Source: Scatophagus argus (Eukaryota; Chordata; Actinopteri; Scatophagidae). Taken from it: a DNA stretch of 64,000 nucleotides. How positions within the stretch are numbered: position 1 is the stretch's first letter; each line of letters starts with the position of its first letter. The stretch lies in assembly GCF_020382885.2 (NCBI RefSeq), contig NC_058499.1, forward strand, positions 18,585,872-18,649,871. Direction: 5' to 3'. Below, in pieces: positions 1 to 23,000 of the stretch. The notes under the pieces are model-generated. The model saw only the letters and a list, made by a program, of their open reading frames with translations, did no database searches and had not been told where the DNA came from. Made by a program: the position numbers and the translations under genes.

Positions 1-1898
1 GACCTCCTTTTATTTAATTAAGCAGGAAAAGCGCAATGACTGACAAGTGATGACCTTCAAGAACAAATGTAATTCTAGTTTATTACTGCTAGGCTGAAAC
101 ATATGAATAACTTATTGGTCAAAGCAAAATCTTTATTATTATGATTATCATTATTGTTGTTGTTAATGTCAGCTTTCTCTCACAGGGGAAACTACTCTGC
201 TGCTGTTCTCTAATCTGTGTCCTTAATCAGCAGCATGCGTTTTATTTTCCGTTTAGCTAAAATGAATCGTAAAGCTGCATAGTCTGTCTCAGTATCCATT
301 TACGCATTCTTTTTTAGAATTCTGCCTCGTATACTTTGAATAATAGTTAAAAGTGTCACGTAATCATAAAATGGTAATAAAACCGTGTGGTGAACACCTG
401 GCACGTGGATCGCTCACGCTTGTGGTTTGAGGACTGAGAAACTTGCATGGTGTGATAATTTGTTTTAAATATTCAATTCTTGCACAAAACAAGTCTTCAA
501 AAATTAATGGCTCATCTGGTTTGTTCCCATATTTAACACCTGTCAGTGGAATTTTGCCTGAGCTTCTAATCCACGTAAAGAAACAAGCTTTTGTGTTTGT
601 GCGCGATCTGGTTTCCTGTTCCTTTATTGCTGTTTCTGCCCTGTTTCTCTCCTTTGTGTTCGGAGCCTTGGGCTGATGGTTGGTGGCGGTGGAAAAGGTC
701 GAAATAGTGTGAGAGAGAAAAGAAAAACAGCAATTGGTAGGATAGGTGTGGAAACTCAGCCCTGCTTTCGTAATTCCTCCTTTGTCTCAACATGTTGTAT
801 TCCTCTCCAGTGTAAGCCGCTTTCCTCCAGCTTTGCTTCCCTGTCCCTTTTCTGTTAATTAGTGAAAACCAGCCCCCGAGTCCACATCCATGTGATTTAT
901 GTGTGTACAATGTTTTTCCTTTTTTTTTTTGCTTTGCAAGAGCCTCCTCTTCCCCAGCTAAGTATGTCACGATGCATTTAGGGCGTTTCATTGAAAACGC
1001 TTGGCTCCACCTGCTGCAGTCAGATAAACAAAGAGAGTGCATCGCCCCAGCGGCAGAAGTCTCTGAGCACGTCTCGTGGACTGGTCTTCTGTGCATACAG
1101 CGGGACTGCAAGAGAAGTGTGCAGCTGTTCTGCGCTCTCACACATTGTGCTGATGATGAAAACTGCAATGCATGATGGCAGTGGCACGCGAACATGCTTC
1201 ACCCTGAGGCTTTCTGATTTAACAGAGGAATGTGAGCTTCACTATTGGTCTGACCGTTGAGTCATCCCGTGAACATTTGACTTTGAAATTAAATATGTAA
1301 AGACAGTGTAATAATTCTTGCATTTTTTTTTCACTACCCTCAACCCGCTCAGCATGAATGGGATCTAAAAAGGATTTTATTTCTGCTGGTGGGTCAGTAT
1401 GTGGGCACGGGAGGATGAAGATTTTCCTGTAATGTCTTTGCTACTTATTGGTGTGTTTGTGTCTTTTCTATCCATGCACCCGTGCAAAAAAAAGCAAACC
1501 AAAAAAAAAAACCAAACTGATAGGAGGAGGCAATTGCTCCCAAAAGAGCAACTATGTCTGACACAAAATCCAAACTGGGTAACACAAACTCAACTTTGCA
1601 ACGACAAGTATTGTCTGTTTTTGAGTGTGTGTGAGTTGTATGCGTGTGCAGGCACTTGCCGAAGTCGAAACCTGTAGCTCCACGCCATCTTCTGTGCGTC
1701 CGCTTTAAGTATGGCGTGACTGACTACATTGGTGTCGAGTCCGTCCTTCCACCTCACCATCCCTCAGCGAGGACATCCTGGCTTGGCTGTCATTGCGTTG
1801 CCTGTGTCAGTCAGTCAGTCCTTGTCTGTGTGACATCAGTGTCATCTCCCAGCCATCTGGCATCTCACTCCCGCTGTGTGCTTCCTCCTTTCCTCCAG
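1..1898 (+). other. mical3: mical3 intron (upstream part), no exon recognised
   Basis: This stretch precedes the first recognisable MICAL exon and ends in a clear pyrimidine tract and AG acceptor at 1897-1898. I see no open frame with MICAL-like composition in any of the six frames, so it is most simply read as intron. It contains A- and T-runs around 920, 1325 and 1490. The earlier exons, which would encode the FAD monooxygenase, CH and LIM domains, must lie upstream of the window. Confidence 0.55.
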
Positions 1899-3024
1899 GC
1901 ATGGGCAAGAAAGACGATCCCAAGCTAATGCAAGAGTGGTTCAAGCTGGTGCAAGAGAAAAACGCCCTGGTCCGCTATGAGTCAGAACTCATGATATTGT
2001 AAGTACATTACTTGACTGCTGAGATGGATAAGCTAATTGATGAACAGATTTGTAAGAGGTGCTTTTCATTTCCAAGAAGCATAGATAGTAGTTTGATTTG
2101 ATTTGTTTGATTGATTCCTGGGATGGTGATGCTCTCCAGTAGTTCCTGAGGCATTTCACTCTGAATCAAACAGAGCAATGAATGACCCTAGAGCCCCTGC
2201 ACTAGTCTGAGCAGAAAAGTAAAACAACCTGTAATACCTGTGATCAATTACCTGACAATGTTCTAATGTTTCATAACTTAAGTACAAGGCATTTAGAACT
2301 GATAAAACAGAGTTATAACCACCTTATTTTTTGATGATTATTAATATGTCAACATGTGTTTGAAATGGTTGTTAGCCCTTATAAAGTCATGATCATTTTT
2401 TAGTGCAATAATATGATATGATGTGTGATTACATTCGCAATCCAAGCAGACAAACAACTTCATTACATTCTGACAAGTCATTAAATTATCCATTGTTCTC
2501 TCATTTTCAGTCTCCAAAAGAAATTAGATTAACTCTTCATCTTTTTTTTAAACTAATATTAAAAAAAAATAAATGAAGATGCAACTAGAAGACATAAATA
2601 TTAAAATAAGTATAATTTGTCAGTGAAACAAACTTAGCTCATCCATTTTTTATTCTTTTTGTCCCCAAGTGCCCGAGAGCTGGAGCTGGAGGACCGGCAG
2701 AGCCGACTGCAGCAAGAACTCAGGGAGCGAATGGCTGTGGAAGGTGAACGCACGAACCAGATCGCTTTATCTCTCTATATTCACATCTCTATATTGTGGT
2801 CTCTGTCTTTAACTCCCTGTTCTCCTGCCCCTCTCTCAGACCACCTGAAGACGGAGAAGGAGCTCGCTCAGGAGAAGCAGATCCTGAATGAGATGCTGGA
2901 GGTGGTGGAGCAGCGTGATGCTCTGGTTGCCCTCTTGGAGGAGCAGAGGCTTCGGGAGAAGGAGGAGGACAAGGACCTGGAGGCCGTTATGCTCTCCAAA
3001 GGCTTCAACCTCAACTGGGCTTAA
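1899..3024 (+). CDS. mical3: MICAL3 C-terminal exons (bMERB domain), partial gene
   Basis: Three exons join in frame: 1899-1998, 2670-2743 and 2840-3024 (TAA stop). Each is bounded by AG/GT, and the split codons at the joins read Phe (TT|T) and Asp (G|AC). They encode about 119 residues: a start near [20 protein letters not shown], a middle with [20 protein letters not shown], and an end in [14 protein letters not shown] and SKGFNLNWA. The charged, heptad-like helical sequence is the bMERB (DUF3585) domain that binds Rab8-family GTPases at the C-terminus of MICAL proteins. From memory the closest match is MICAL3, a flavin monooxygenase that oxidises actin and works with Rab8 in exocytic vesicle docking; other MICAL and MICAL-like proteins share the fold but match less well at the extreme C-terminus. 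The catalytic domains lie upstream of the window. The stop sits in the same place as in the family, with no frame damage, so the gene looks functional. Confidence 0.8.
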
Positions 3025-5000
3025 AGGAGTTGACGTGTGATAGGCGGTCTCTGCTTTGCATGGTCACTTGCGATCGGAATATTCTGGTGAACACCTGCAG
3101 CAGTGAATGTGTAAAGATTCTCCCAAACACACACAAACGCAGACTATGACTGCCTCTGCCATTGCAGCAGTCCGCATTGTTTACATATCCTCTGCCCAAA
3201 GGCAGTGCGAGTTAATCACTCTGTGGTTCTGCTCCCTCTCTCTGGGTGGAGAGGCGAGTAGATTCACAGCTTTATCATCCCAGCCTTCGAGTGAATCCTC
3301 TCAAGCAGGGGGAGGAGGGGCAGGCCTTTGGGAGAATGTTTAAAGACGTGTATCATTTTTGATTGTCTAAAGGGAAGAATGCAGTTTGGTCCTGCTGATG
3401 TAAAGGAATTGTAAAGAATTGCGTTTATGTGTATAGTTGTGTAGAAAAAGTCCTGTCAACAGTGGATGAGAGTCCTGTCTTTTTTTTCTTTTTTTTTTTT
3501 TCAAAAAGGACTGCTACAGAGGTTTGTTCAAATGCTGGAGTGATATCTCCAGTCTCAATCTGAGATTCTCCCTTTTCACTCTGACTGGAGGAAGGACATC
3601 CTCTGCTGAAGCTGCCTTTCTGTTCAGTGACAAACTGACAGACTCTCCATCCTAATGAACCACAACAGACTAAGAAATGCTTTTTTCCCCTCTCTCATTT
3701 TCCCTCACTGAATGTTTAGTGAGTCAACACTAAGAATTCATTAAATATGGCCATGTTTTTTTTAATGTATTTATTATGTTTGTTTGCTTTTAACTGTTTT
3801 TTTGTTTGTTTTGTTTTGTTTTTTTGTGCATTCACACGAGAGTGCCCAGAATCTCATTATCTTGCACTTGTGCATAACTCCCATGCACCAATAAGCCATG
3901 CATGGCAGGAATGAAGACTGCAGGCAAACAGATGAACTTAATCTTGTCTTTGATTGCTAGGACATAGAAGAAAGACTTATACTACATATTAACTCTTGAG
4001 CATTTCATATGTTTCGATAATGATGGGCCTCTCTGTGACATGCCATCCAATGATCACACCGACAGTTAACGTTTACAAGTACTTGTCCATGTTTGATATT
4101 CGATGCTTATGTTTCCTACTGTGGTGAACAGCAGCAACGCAAACCAACTGTTGAAAGGTTTCCTCTTGGACGGAGCTCTCTCCTCAGGTTCAGATAGGTT
4201 TCCTACCACGTGTGTTAACATCGGCGACGTTATTAATGAAGCTGATTTCACTGTCATTACTGTAGCTCACATTACTCCTTTTGTGCCACAGGGCTGTCTC
4301 TGTTGGTAGATGCGCTGCAATATCTGAGCGGTATGACACAAGGACTTGCACACTACACAACACTTTTATCAGTATATGGCAGTGTTAATACTTAACCCTT
4401 GAACAAGATGCCTTTTTTTCGTTTTCATTCTTGGTACTTAAGTTATATTTTATTTTCCTGAGTTGACTTCCTTTAGAAGTAGTCGTGTCTATGTATCCCA
4501 CTGGAACTCAAGATTTTTACTTGTCTTTTTTTTTTTTTCAATTTTATACAACAGGCCCCCAAACAAACAAATGATTTTAAATGGGGTGCTCAAGAAATGC
4601 AGTGTGCTATGAGCAACTTGCATCAAAGAGAAACATTGTGGTTTATCTGGTGGGTAGTCACATCTGAAATCCTTTAGACAACTGTAAAAATCCAGGTGGT
4701 CACTGTTTCACAGCACAAAAACACTAGAGGTTATATTTATCACTTGGTATGAGCTGTGAATAAAAAAAAAAAAAAAGTTACATAATTTTAAGGGTTGTTG
4801 TTTTAGATGGTGTGTGATAAGTTTGACATGATTGTATTGATATTTATTAACATGTGTGCAAACTGTATTATATGTAAAGAAAATGAATCCTAATTTTTAA
4901 ACTGTTCTGTTGACTTGTTATGTAAATGCTTCATGTAGCTAAAATGCATAGGGTGTTGGATGTATGCTGAAAATGGCAATAAAACAATGCAGTTGTTCTT
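3025..5000 (+). other. mical3: mical3 3' UTR with polyadenylation signals
   Basis: AT-rich, T-run-rich DNA follows the stop codon with no further exon-like frame. AATAAA hexamers lie at 4759-4764 and 4979-4984; the second is followed by a T-rich stretch, so it is the likely main poly(A) site. The end near 5000 is inferred from these signals only. Confidence 0.55.
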
Positions 5001-5223
5001 TTAAATCTTTGTTTACTAAAATCTCACTCTTTAATTGTGGTGATTATGGTCAAGTTTAATACTGATAGAGGGTTAGATAAAGGTGGATAAACTAAAATAT
5101 TACAGTCGCACGTTTTCAAACATATGACACTAGAACAAAAGATCATCCAGTATTCAACTGTATATTATTTTGTTCATTAAATGGATATATTAAATAGCAC
5201 CTGTCAAAACTATTTACAAAGGA
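5001..5223. other. Intergenic spacer after mical3
   Basis: This is the spacer between the inferred mical3 poly(A) site and the SINE target-site duplication. It is AT-rich and I see no gene or repeat in it. Confidence 0.4.
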
Positions 5224-5239
5224 GGAAGAGACAAGGGGG

Positions 5240-5554
5240 CGGCACGGTGGTGCAGTGGCTAGCACTGTCGCGTCATAGCAAGAGGGTTCCAGGTTTGAAT
5301 CCCGGTCTGGGCCCTTCTATGTGGAGTTTGCATGTTCTCCCTGTACTCCGGCTTCCTCCCACAATACCAAAAACATGCACATTAGGTTAATTGGCTACTC
5401 TACATTGCCCCTAGGTGTGAATGTGTGCGTGTGTCAGCCCTGCGATTGACTGGTGACCAGTCCAGGTTGAACCCCGCCTCTCGCCCGTACTCAGCTGGGA
5501 TAGGCTCCAGCTCCCCTCCGCGACCCTGACGGATAAGCGCTATAGAAAATGGAT
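5240..5554 (+). mobile_element. tRNA-derived SINE with perfect target-site duplication
   Basis: The head carries RNA polymerase III promoter boxes: an A box at 5248-5258 (tggtgcagtgg) and a B box at 5292-5302 (ggtttgaatcc). The body has the fish-typical tgcatgttctccctg and ggcttcctcccaca segments, and the tail ends in gaaaatggatgg. It is flanked by an identical 16-bp direct repeat at 5224-5239 and 5555-5570 (ggaagagacaaggggg; a following C also matches). That is the signature of LINE-driven insertion. A second, more worn copy of the same family lies at 53816-54096. The family is abundant in teleosts; I do not assign a library name. Confidence 0.85.
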
Positions 5555-5570
5555 GGAAGAGACAAGGGGG

Positions 5571-6556
5571 CCAAGTGAGGTTATGTGAACTGTCAATGAT
5601 GCTCAGTAAATATCTGAGCTGAATTTGAAAACTTTCGAAAATCATGCAATGGCGAGTGAAAAACAGTATTTTGTATTGAAAAGGGCATGTAAACTGTGTT
5701 TGCGTGCATTTATTCCCCATTGCAGAAATGGTTATGCACGTGTTTAAGCCGACTAAATGTAAACTAAAACTGACATCATTTTATGGGTGATTTCCCCTCT
5801 ACTTTTTCCCCTCACCGGCTAGAACCGTTACTGCCCTGTCTACTGCCAATACAGCACTGACTTAATGAATGATTAAACTAAAATTTGTTTGTTTCTGTAG
5901 AGCTGTGGGATACTGTAGCGAGCAGATTGACTTCGAAGCCAAATGTATACTTAACATACTAAACAGCATTTTGATAAATACTTGATAAACCAGCTACATA
6001 TCTGACAATGTTGTAGAAAGGACAAATGTAGGTATTGGTAGTGGTCCAGCAATTTAGTGTCACATTTCCCATAAACGTTTGGGACAGAAAAAGGAAGGAA
6101 CATTGATCGAACATTTCCCACAATGCAGGCAATAGCACCTTTATTGGTAGACCTTCCCAGCCTTACATCATTAGGGGGTTATTTTCTAGTAACCCTGTTG
6201 ATGATGTCAACAAAGGTAATTTTCACAGACTTGGCTCATCCAGACCCACTGAAGACTACAGTCCTCTTTAGAAAAAGCAAACTAACCCATATGTTTAAAA
6301 TCGGTGGAGTACCCTTTAACTTAAATAAGCTATAGGGGCAGTTCATAAAAATCAAATCACCAAATAAAACTGACTTAACACCGAGGATTTCTGTTTATTC
6401 TCTTAACTATACACAAATGTAAACACTTATGCCCTTAATTTGAAAGCAGTCCAACTGCATCCGGTCTGCTTTCTACGTTTTTTTCCCTTTTTGTGTTAAA
6501 GTTCTCGTAGCTCCGGTGTGTGGTTGAACACTTGCGTCACAAGCGTCATCTGAATA
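5571..6556. other. Spacer and presumed ttc38 promoter region
   Basis: This is the DNA between the SINE and the ttc38 start codon. No TATA box or CpG-dense promoter is obvious, and no coding exon is recognised. The last hundred bases are the natural place for the ttc38 promoter and 5' UTR. An in-frame TGA at 6551-6553 lies directly upstream of the chosen ATG. Confidence 0.4.
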
Positions 6557-16473
<9,917 letters not shown>

Positions 16474-17002
16474 ACTGACTGCAAGGTGCATGGAGCAGAT
16501 CAAAGCCACACAGTAATTTGATGTTCCAGCTTTTGGCTTTAGAAGATTCCTTTACCAACCAACAGGAGCTTTTCACTGTTGTCAAATGTCTTTGAGCTGA
16601 TGCTTTCAGTTAACAAAACTGACACACCTAATCAGTACAAAGCAGTGTGGCTTTCTTCTTCTGAGTTTTATTAGCAAACATCACATTAAAATATTAATAT
16701 TAAATTTAATCATACTAAAACACTTTTCAGAAATAAAAGCTTCATGTCAATATCAATACAAAAACCATGTTCAAAACCAATAAATATACACTTTGCACCT
16801 TTCGTGCCATGATTGTTTGAGTAACAAAATAAAGTGCACCACACTTTTATGCCCATAGGCAACAGCACGTTTAGAGTAAGAAATGTACTTAGACCCTACA
16901 GTGTTACGGTAGTGCTAAAAAAGATGTCCTTGCACATGTCAGAGAAGTGGAGCTGAGCAGTGTGCGTTCTTTTCTTCCCTCTTCCCCTGTGTCGGTGCGC
17001 TC
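16474..17002. terminator. Convergent 3' UTRs and poly(A) signals of ttc38 (+) and tspan33 (-)
   Basis: Only 529 bp separate the ttc38 stop (16473) from the tspan33 stop on the opposite strand (17003). Plus-strand AATAAA signals lie at 16732-16737, 16779-16784 and 16828-16833. A minus-strand AATAAA (TTTATT on the + strand) lies at 16667-16672. If these are used, the two transcripts overlap in antisense over roughly 16650-16850. The signals are seen; their use is inferred. Confidence 0.6.
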
Positions 17003-20000
17003 TCACAACACTGAGGTAATCTCATCTTGGATCTGAGAGATCAGCATCTGGGACAGCACTATGCCTGCAATCTAGAAGACAGCAGCAGCCACTTTAAATT
17101 ACAGAACAGACTCTCTGTAGCTGTACAGCCTGTGCCGAGCATCTCAAGGTCCCTCTGAAGGGTGTTGTAATGCTTATTCGGCACGTTTCAAAATTAGACA
17201 AGACTGCTGGGATTGTGCATAAATGTATACTCCTGTTTATAGGATTATACCACTTCATATATAAAACTTACTATAGAGCTGATCAAAAAATTGTTTCACA
17301 AGGAGAGACCACATACATTTGGTAGCTAACACAGCTTTTACCAGAGCTTTTCAGTAATTACCACTTAGATTTATTTGTAGCTTATTAGGCAGACAAATCC
17401 AGTAATAGTGTTTACTTAGGATGTGCAAGACAAAAACGTCAGAACTTCATCATTAGCTTCACAGCGCATCAAAGCAATTGGAACACTAATGCAATTGTTT
17501 TGACAGGACTCTTGGGTTATTCACATGCTTTTCTCATAGCAGAATCTTTGGGGATCCAATCAGCCAGATAATAAGGCGAGAGGAATCAGGCTAAAGATTT
17601 AGTGGCAAAACAGCATGCTGTGCAACGTGACAGCACCTGGATCAATCTGATAAGTATGCAGACTAATTATTTAGATGCAGCTTTTGAGAAGTGATAATTT
17701 GTTTTCATGGCCAATCTAACATAATGACTCAGGTTATTAACAGTATTTAGTGTTTGGGACTTGAGTTGTGTTGTGGAGCTGTAGGAGGAAATTGTGAGTA
17801 CCATCCTTTCTCAAGCACATAATCTTAAATGATCACACACAGACTTCCACCTCTGTTGTACATTAACCTGCACGTTTGGACTAACACAGTGTAATACATG
17901 AATAATGCGCAGCTAAAATTTCATTGTCCCATTGTGGCTAGTTATTGCTTACTGGGTATAACCCTCCATATTAAATCAGTTCTCTCCCACTGGCCTCACA
18001 TTAACCTTCCACTTTGTTGTTTTTTTCAGAATAATATTTTTTACTGGATTTTTTTTTTCTTTCTCATACTATGTGGGTACTGTTCTACATGAGACAACCT
18101 GATCTCATGCAGGGACATTCTGGGAAGCTCTCCGACTGATGTTTGTACATGTATTATTTTGGGAAAGGGTTAGGGTCCTGATTGATGAAGTGCTTCTCAG
18201 AGTAATTCACAGCTCAAAATGCACCATTCGAGTCTGTGTTTGAGGGAGCAGAGCCCGTCAATATGTTGATTTCTACACACTCAGTCGGGTGAGCCTCCAG
18301 TTGATGTCTGTATTGACTTGTGTGTGTGTGAGAGCTTATTTAAGAGAGGACTAGAGTCATTTCTGTGCAGAGCTGTCGAAGGTTACCAATAGCAAAGAAC
18401 TGTAGCCAATTAGTGTGTAACCTGCATGAAGTAAGTGGGTATGGTACCTGAGGCAAGGCCAGGCCCAGAGTAAGAGCCCCCACCAGCAACAGATGAGACT
18501 CGATCCACATCACTGCTCTGTCCGCACAGCCGACAGGGTAGATCGACTTGCCTGCCTCCAGGTAGTTCTGAGTTTGAACCCCAAAACCGCACATGGTGTT
18601 GATCACTGCCTGGACACCAGATGGACAATGTCAAAGACAGAGAGACATGAAACATCAGAGTTCAAGAGATTGATAACGATTAAACTTAAAGCAAAAGAGT
18701 AAACCTGAAAAGAGTAACTCAGTAGAGGCTTTCTCAGGCTGCAGTTTCACATCACAAGTGTTATTTTGCACTGACAAAGACATTAACTATTTTGGCAGCT
18801 AAGGGAGAGTTTTCAGAAGCCTGCAGACTGTAGAGACTTGGAATGAGAAAGAGCAAAGAAAACCACATCCATTTGGTGACATTGATGACGAAGGCAATTC
18901 AGTCCCTTAAGAAGCCATGCAATTACAGGCTATGACCAGCAGGTTGCAGCACTGCATCGACTCCTCTAGTATTTAATTAATGGATTTTCACCCATTTAGA
19001 AAAAGGTTACTGTGATCTGTTTTCCGTGTAGCATGATGTATAATCAATATTACAGTGATGGACCCACATGGGCTCTTAAATTTTCTGTCTTCACACAAAC
19101 TAGAGGGAATTATCATTGGTGGCCTGTAAGCTGTGCTGCTGTGTGTCTGCACAGAGGTTAGACAGGCATATTTAGGTGCCTTTATGTAAGTGAAAATGTG
19201 CCTATTCATGCATCTGTGAATACAGTATGCTAGTGTGAGAGTATACACACTAATCTGCACACATTTCATTTGTTATTTGCATGCAGTCGGCTGTGAGCTG
19301 CAGCACTGCCAGCCCTGCTACAAACGTTGGTGGTACAGTATATCAGTGCTCTTTATGCAGGATACGACCATTATATCTCAATGGGATACTTTAAGCAGGC
19401 ACAAAGACACTCAGTGCCATGCACCAATCATCGATACAAACTGCAGATTCTTCACAAGAGAGAGAGAGAGAAACTGCTTGGCCATTATCAGACAACATCT
19501 GTGCACAAAAAGTACTTTGCCGAAAGGAAAGCAATACCAGCGGCAGTTTATACCTCCACATGTCGACATGTTGATGTTGCCTCCAGGCAAAGGAATAAAT
19601 ACCATCTGCAGTTTTGACACATTGGTATACTTCTTCAGTGTCAAAATAATGCAAATAATGTTTGCCATTGCCAAGAAAACTTTCAGCGGTCACAGACCAC
19701 TAATGGTTTGGTATGTTGTGTAGATCATTTTGGATTCTCATGAGTTCTCTTCTAACTGTAGCAACTAACTCTTGTAACTGTAGCACCTGAAAAAATGACT
19801 GATAATCAGAAAACTGACATTTCATTTTGTTTTACTTTATCACTTCTGCCTGAGACCCTATGGTAGTGGTTGTCATCCAGGTGAAGCATAGATGCTTGTC
19901 ACCATTTTTCTGTTGCTATTTTTCATGAATGCAGATAACACTGTGCTTAGATGGCACCCCCTATCTTAGTCCAGTGTAATTAGCTTTGATTAATGAATTG

Positions 20001-23000
20001 TCTCTTTAACTGGTTCTAGCAGCTGTCGTTGATTACAACACCAGACCTGAATTAAATGGCTGAACAAATCTGAGATGTGGGCAGTAGTTCAGATGCTGTG
20101 GGATCAGGCTAATGCCTTGTTAAGTCACTTTAGCATACTGACATTTGCATCTTGCTCATGCTCCTCAGAAACTTGCAAGGTTTAAATTCCTGCTGTTGTA
20201 TAGTAGAACTAAGACACCTTGGTCTGAAAGCTGCACACACTGTGTGTCCTTGTTAAATGATACACTGACTGAAACGTCTTTATATAGTTAAGAAATACTG
20301 TTTTCTGGCATGCAGTTTAATATCATTCTTCTTTGAAGCAGTGTTTAAATTGAAGTTACTTTAGAGTTAGCATCTTTTCCTTGAACCTTTTATGTTAGTT
20401 TGCCCACACAGTGTATGTTTGAAGCTACACAGAAAAGCACGCACCTCTCCAGGAATAGGAGTGCAGCAGGAGTAAGGCACAGCACAGCGCTCGGAGCTGG
20501 GGTTCTCATGTGTACAATTAAAGTACAGGTTCCAAGACCAATCTGTGTAGTTGTTCCACCCACAGCATTTGAACTGAGAGAGAGAGGGAGAGAGAGAGAG
20601 AGGGAGAGAGAGAACAGGGCAGTTATATCTTCAGAAATATGGTCTTGCTTTGTGCTGTACATCCTGCCAGTCAGGGCTTCTCCCATGGGGAAACCCAGGC
20701 TGACAAGTGTGCCATTCTGTGCAGATGGAAAAGCAGTATCACATGAAGAGACCCACAGAGAGCACGAACTGTATGTAACATGTAACCTCTCATGTGGAAA
20801 ACCCTCACCAAGTCCAAAAAAAAAAACAAAAAACACACATTTGTGTGGTTTCCTGGTTTAGAGCTCAGACATATTCAATATACCACTAGCTGTAATCAAT
20901 TTGAGGACTTGTGTGATGTGGATAGCTATAGACACATGCACTCTAGCAAAGTGAAACTGGCCAGAACACCTCTTTCTGGATGTAATCCATCAGGTTCTGT
21001 AGATCCAGGTCATCCCTGTAGTGCACAATGGCTTTCTTCACAAATTTTCCTAAAGCATCCCGAGTCTAAGAGAGAGGACATAGAGGAGTTTATAAACAGT
21101 ACAGTGATTTTAATATCAGCATTGCTATGTTCTGATAATGAATCTGTTAAGTTTTAGTAACTACATTAAAAAAGCAAATGGCCAGAGGAGAACTCATCTA
21201 TAAATTCCCTTTTAACCAGGCTCCAAAGGTTCTCATAACATGGTGAAACCTCCTAGGTTTTGTGGCTCAGTTAATTACTTGCACTTCTAGCTATCTCAGA
21301 GAATTGCAAAATGCCTCTTTCTAAAACCTTGCTGAGGAAATCCTCACACAAAACACAAAGGGATCACATCAGGGATCATTTCAAATCTAAGTTAAAATCT
21401 TTCCTCAACAGTGATCAGGCATGTATTCATCATTGGTCAGGAGGATTTCTTTGAATTTCATCCACTTGCACAGTACTTTTAGTGTCATTTTTAGGCCTTC
21501 ATTATGTACATACATGTTGCATTGACCTGCAGATGCATTTTTTTTTTTTTTTTAATAAAAGGACACACACAAATTAGCTTTTAGGCTATAAACACAATCA
21601 TATTTAGCATTTGTCTTCTGACTGAATATTCTATCGTAACGCACATTTAAAAACTAATAAATAGATACATCCTCTTGTTTGCATTGTCTTAGCTTCTTGT
21701 GGGATGCATCTTGACAAGAAAGCAGCAAAGCAGGACCTCCTGCAGCAGGGTGATTGCTGCACCATAGTGACAGTAATAAGATCATTCATGTCTCTGAGAT
21801 CAATACGCACAATACATGCCAAATGCAGAGAACACAGGCAGGTTTTATGCTGGTCCAACTGTAGTGGATAATTGCTTAAAAAAAATAAAAAATAAAAGTT
21901 CACCTTTTGTTATTATAATGTGGCAATTTCCATCAGTTCCACTTGACCAGAATAAACAGAACTCAGAAGAAACAGAAGCGAAATACACTAATTTCTTTAA
22001 ATAATTGGTAATGAAGATTTCAAACTGAATGAGGTTGATTCAGATATCAAAACTGTGTGCTACTTTATTCTGTTAGCTTTCATTGTCCATTATATTCCTT
22101 TTTAGAGTATTAATGAGGTCCTGCATTGTAAATATTTAATTTTTCTATTCACACATAAATAGAGTGTTTGAAAAGGTATTTAATGCAAATCTCCGTCATT
22201 TAAAATTCTGAAAACAAGAAGGGCCATGGTTGTACAGGCTGAGTTCAGATGTAATATATGCTAATAAGGGCACTGTATGCTAATAAGCCCCTGAACTTTA
22301 AAATTTCATTAGGCTTAAAATGAACTTCAGCGAGCGGTTTGCTGAAGGCTTTCTTAATTGTTCGTATTTCAACACGTTAGAACAGGTTATGTTGATAATG
22401 CTTTGAGTTGTATCAAAATATCCTTAAATTTTTATTCTCATGTAGGTTTACTAAATTGTATTAGGATTCTTACAGCGCCTCCGCTCCCACCCTCACCCTG
22501 CCCCTCCCTCTTTTTCTGTCTTTCCACGTGGTACAGTATGCTCGTGGGCCTCGGAGCCCACCGTCACACCTCCCCATGTCATTAGCGGCAAAGTCTCCTT
22601 CAAGGGATCTGTTGAAATGGAACATTTGGTTCCACTTTGAAGTGCCGAAGCATTTGAATCATTTAGCGAGGAAGGATGCTGTGAGGGTTGTTAAACTGCT
22701 CTGTTTAGCAGCAGGCAGTCCATGTGCTGACAGAGAACACAACGGATAGGTATCATCAGGCACCAGGCACCCCGCCACCAGACACTGATGTTGTTGGATC
22801 TTGCCACCGTTAGCTGTTGTGTTTTTATTCTCAGTGGAGCCTGTAAGTGAGGCAGTGGGGTCAAAAATGGGCCTCAGACAGATACACAGGAGTGCATATG
22901 CATATATATTTGTGCAGTCACCTAGTGAGTTATCTGTTCTCTTACTGAAACACAGGCACTTCTATACAGTGGTACCTTCTGGCCAGGTTAAGGTATCACT

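Noticed and set aside
566..1195. 209-codon open frame on the minus strand
   Set aside because: Composition is low in family-like motifs and rich in Cys, His and Ser, it is not bounded by splice signals, and it lies in the MICAL3 intron. It is most likely a chance frame.
5248..5302. tRNA gene-like A and B boxes
   Set aside because: They have no full cloverleaf and belong to a SINE with a target-site duplication, so no tRNA gene is called.
19235..19723. 162-codon open frame on the plus strand within tspan33 intron 6
   Set aside because: It contains a GAGA run encoding RERERN, shows no domain or motif, and overlaps minus-strand frames of equal length.
20390..20836. Long frames on both strands around the tspan33 CCG exon
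   Set aside because: The minus frame crosses the real exon in the wrong phase, and the CT/GA microsatellite generates runs such as LSLSLSL. They are shadows.
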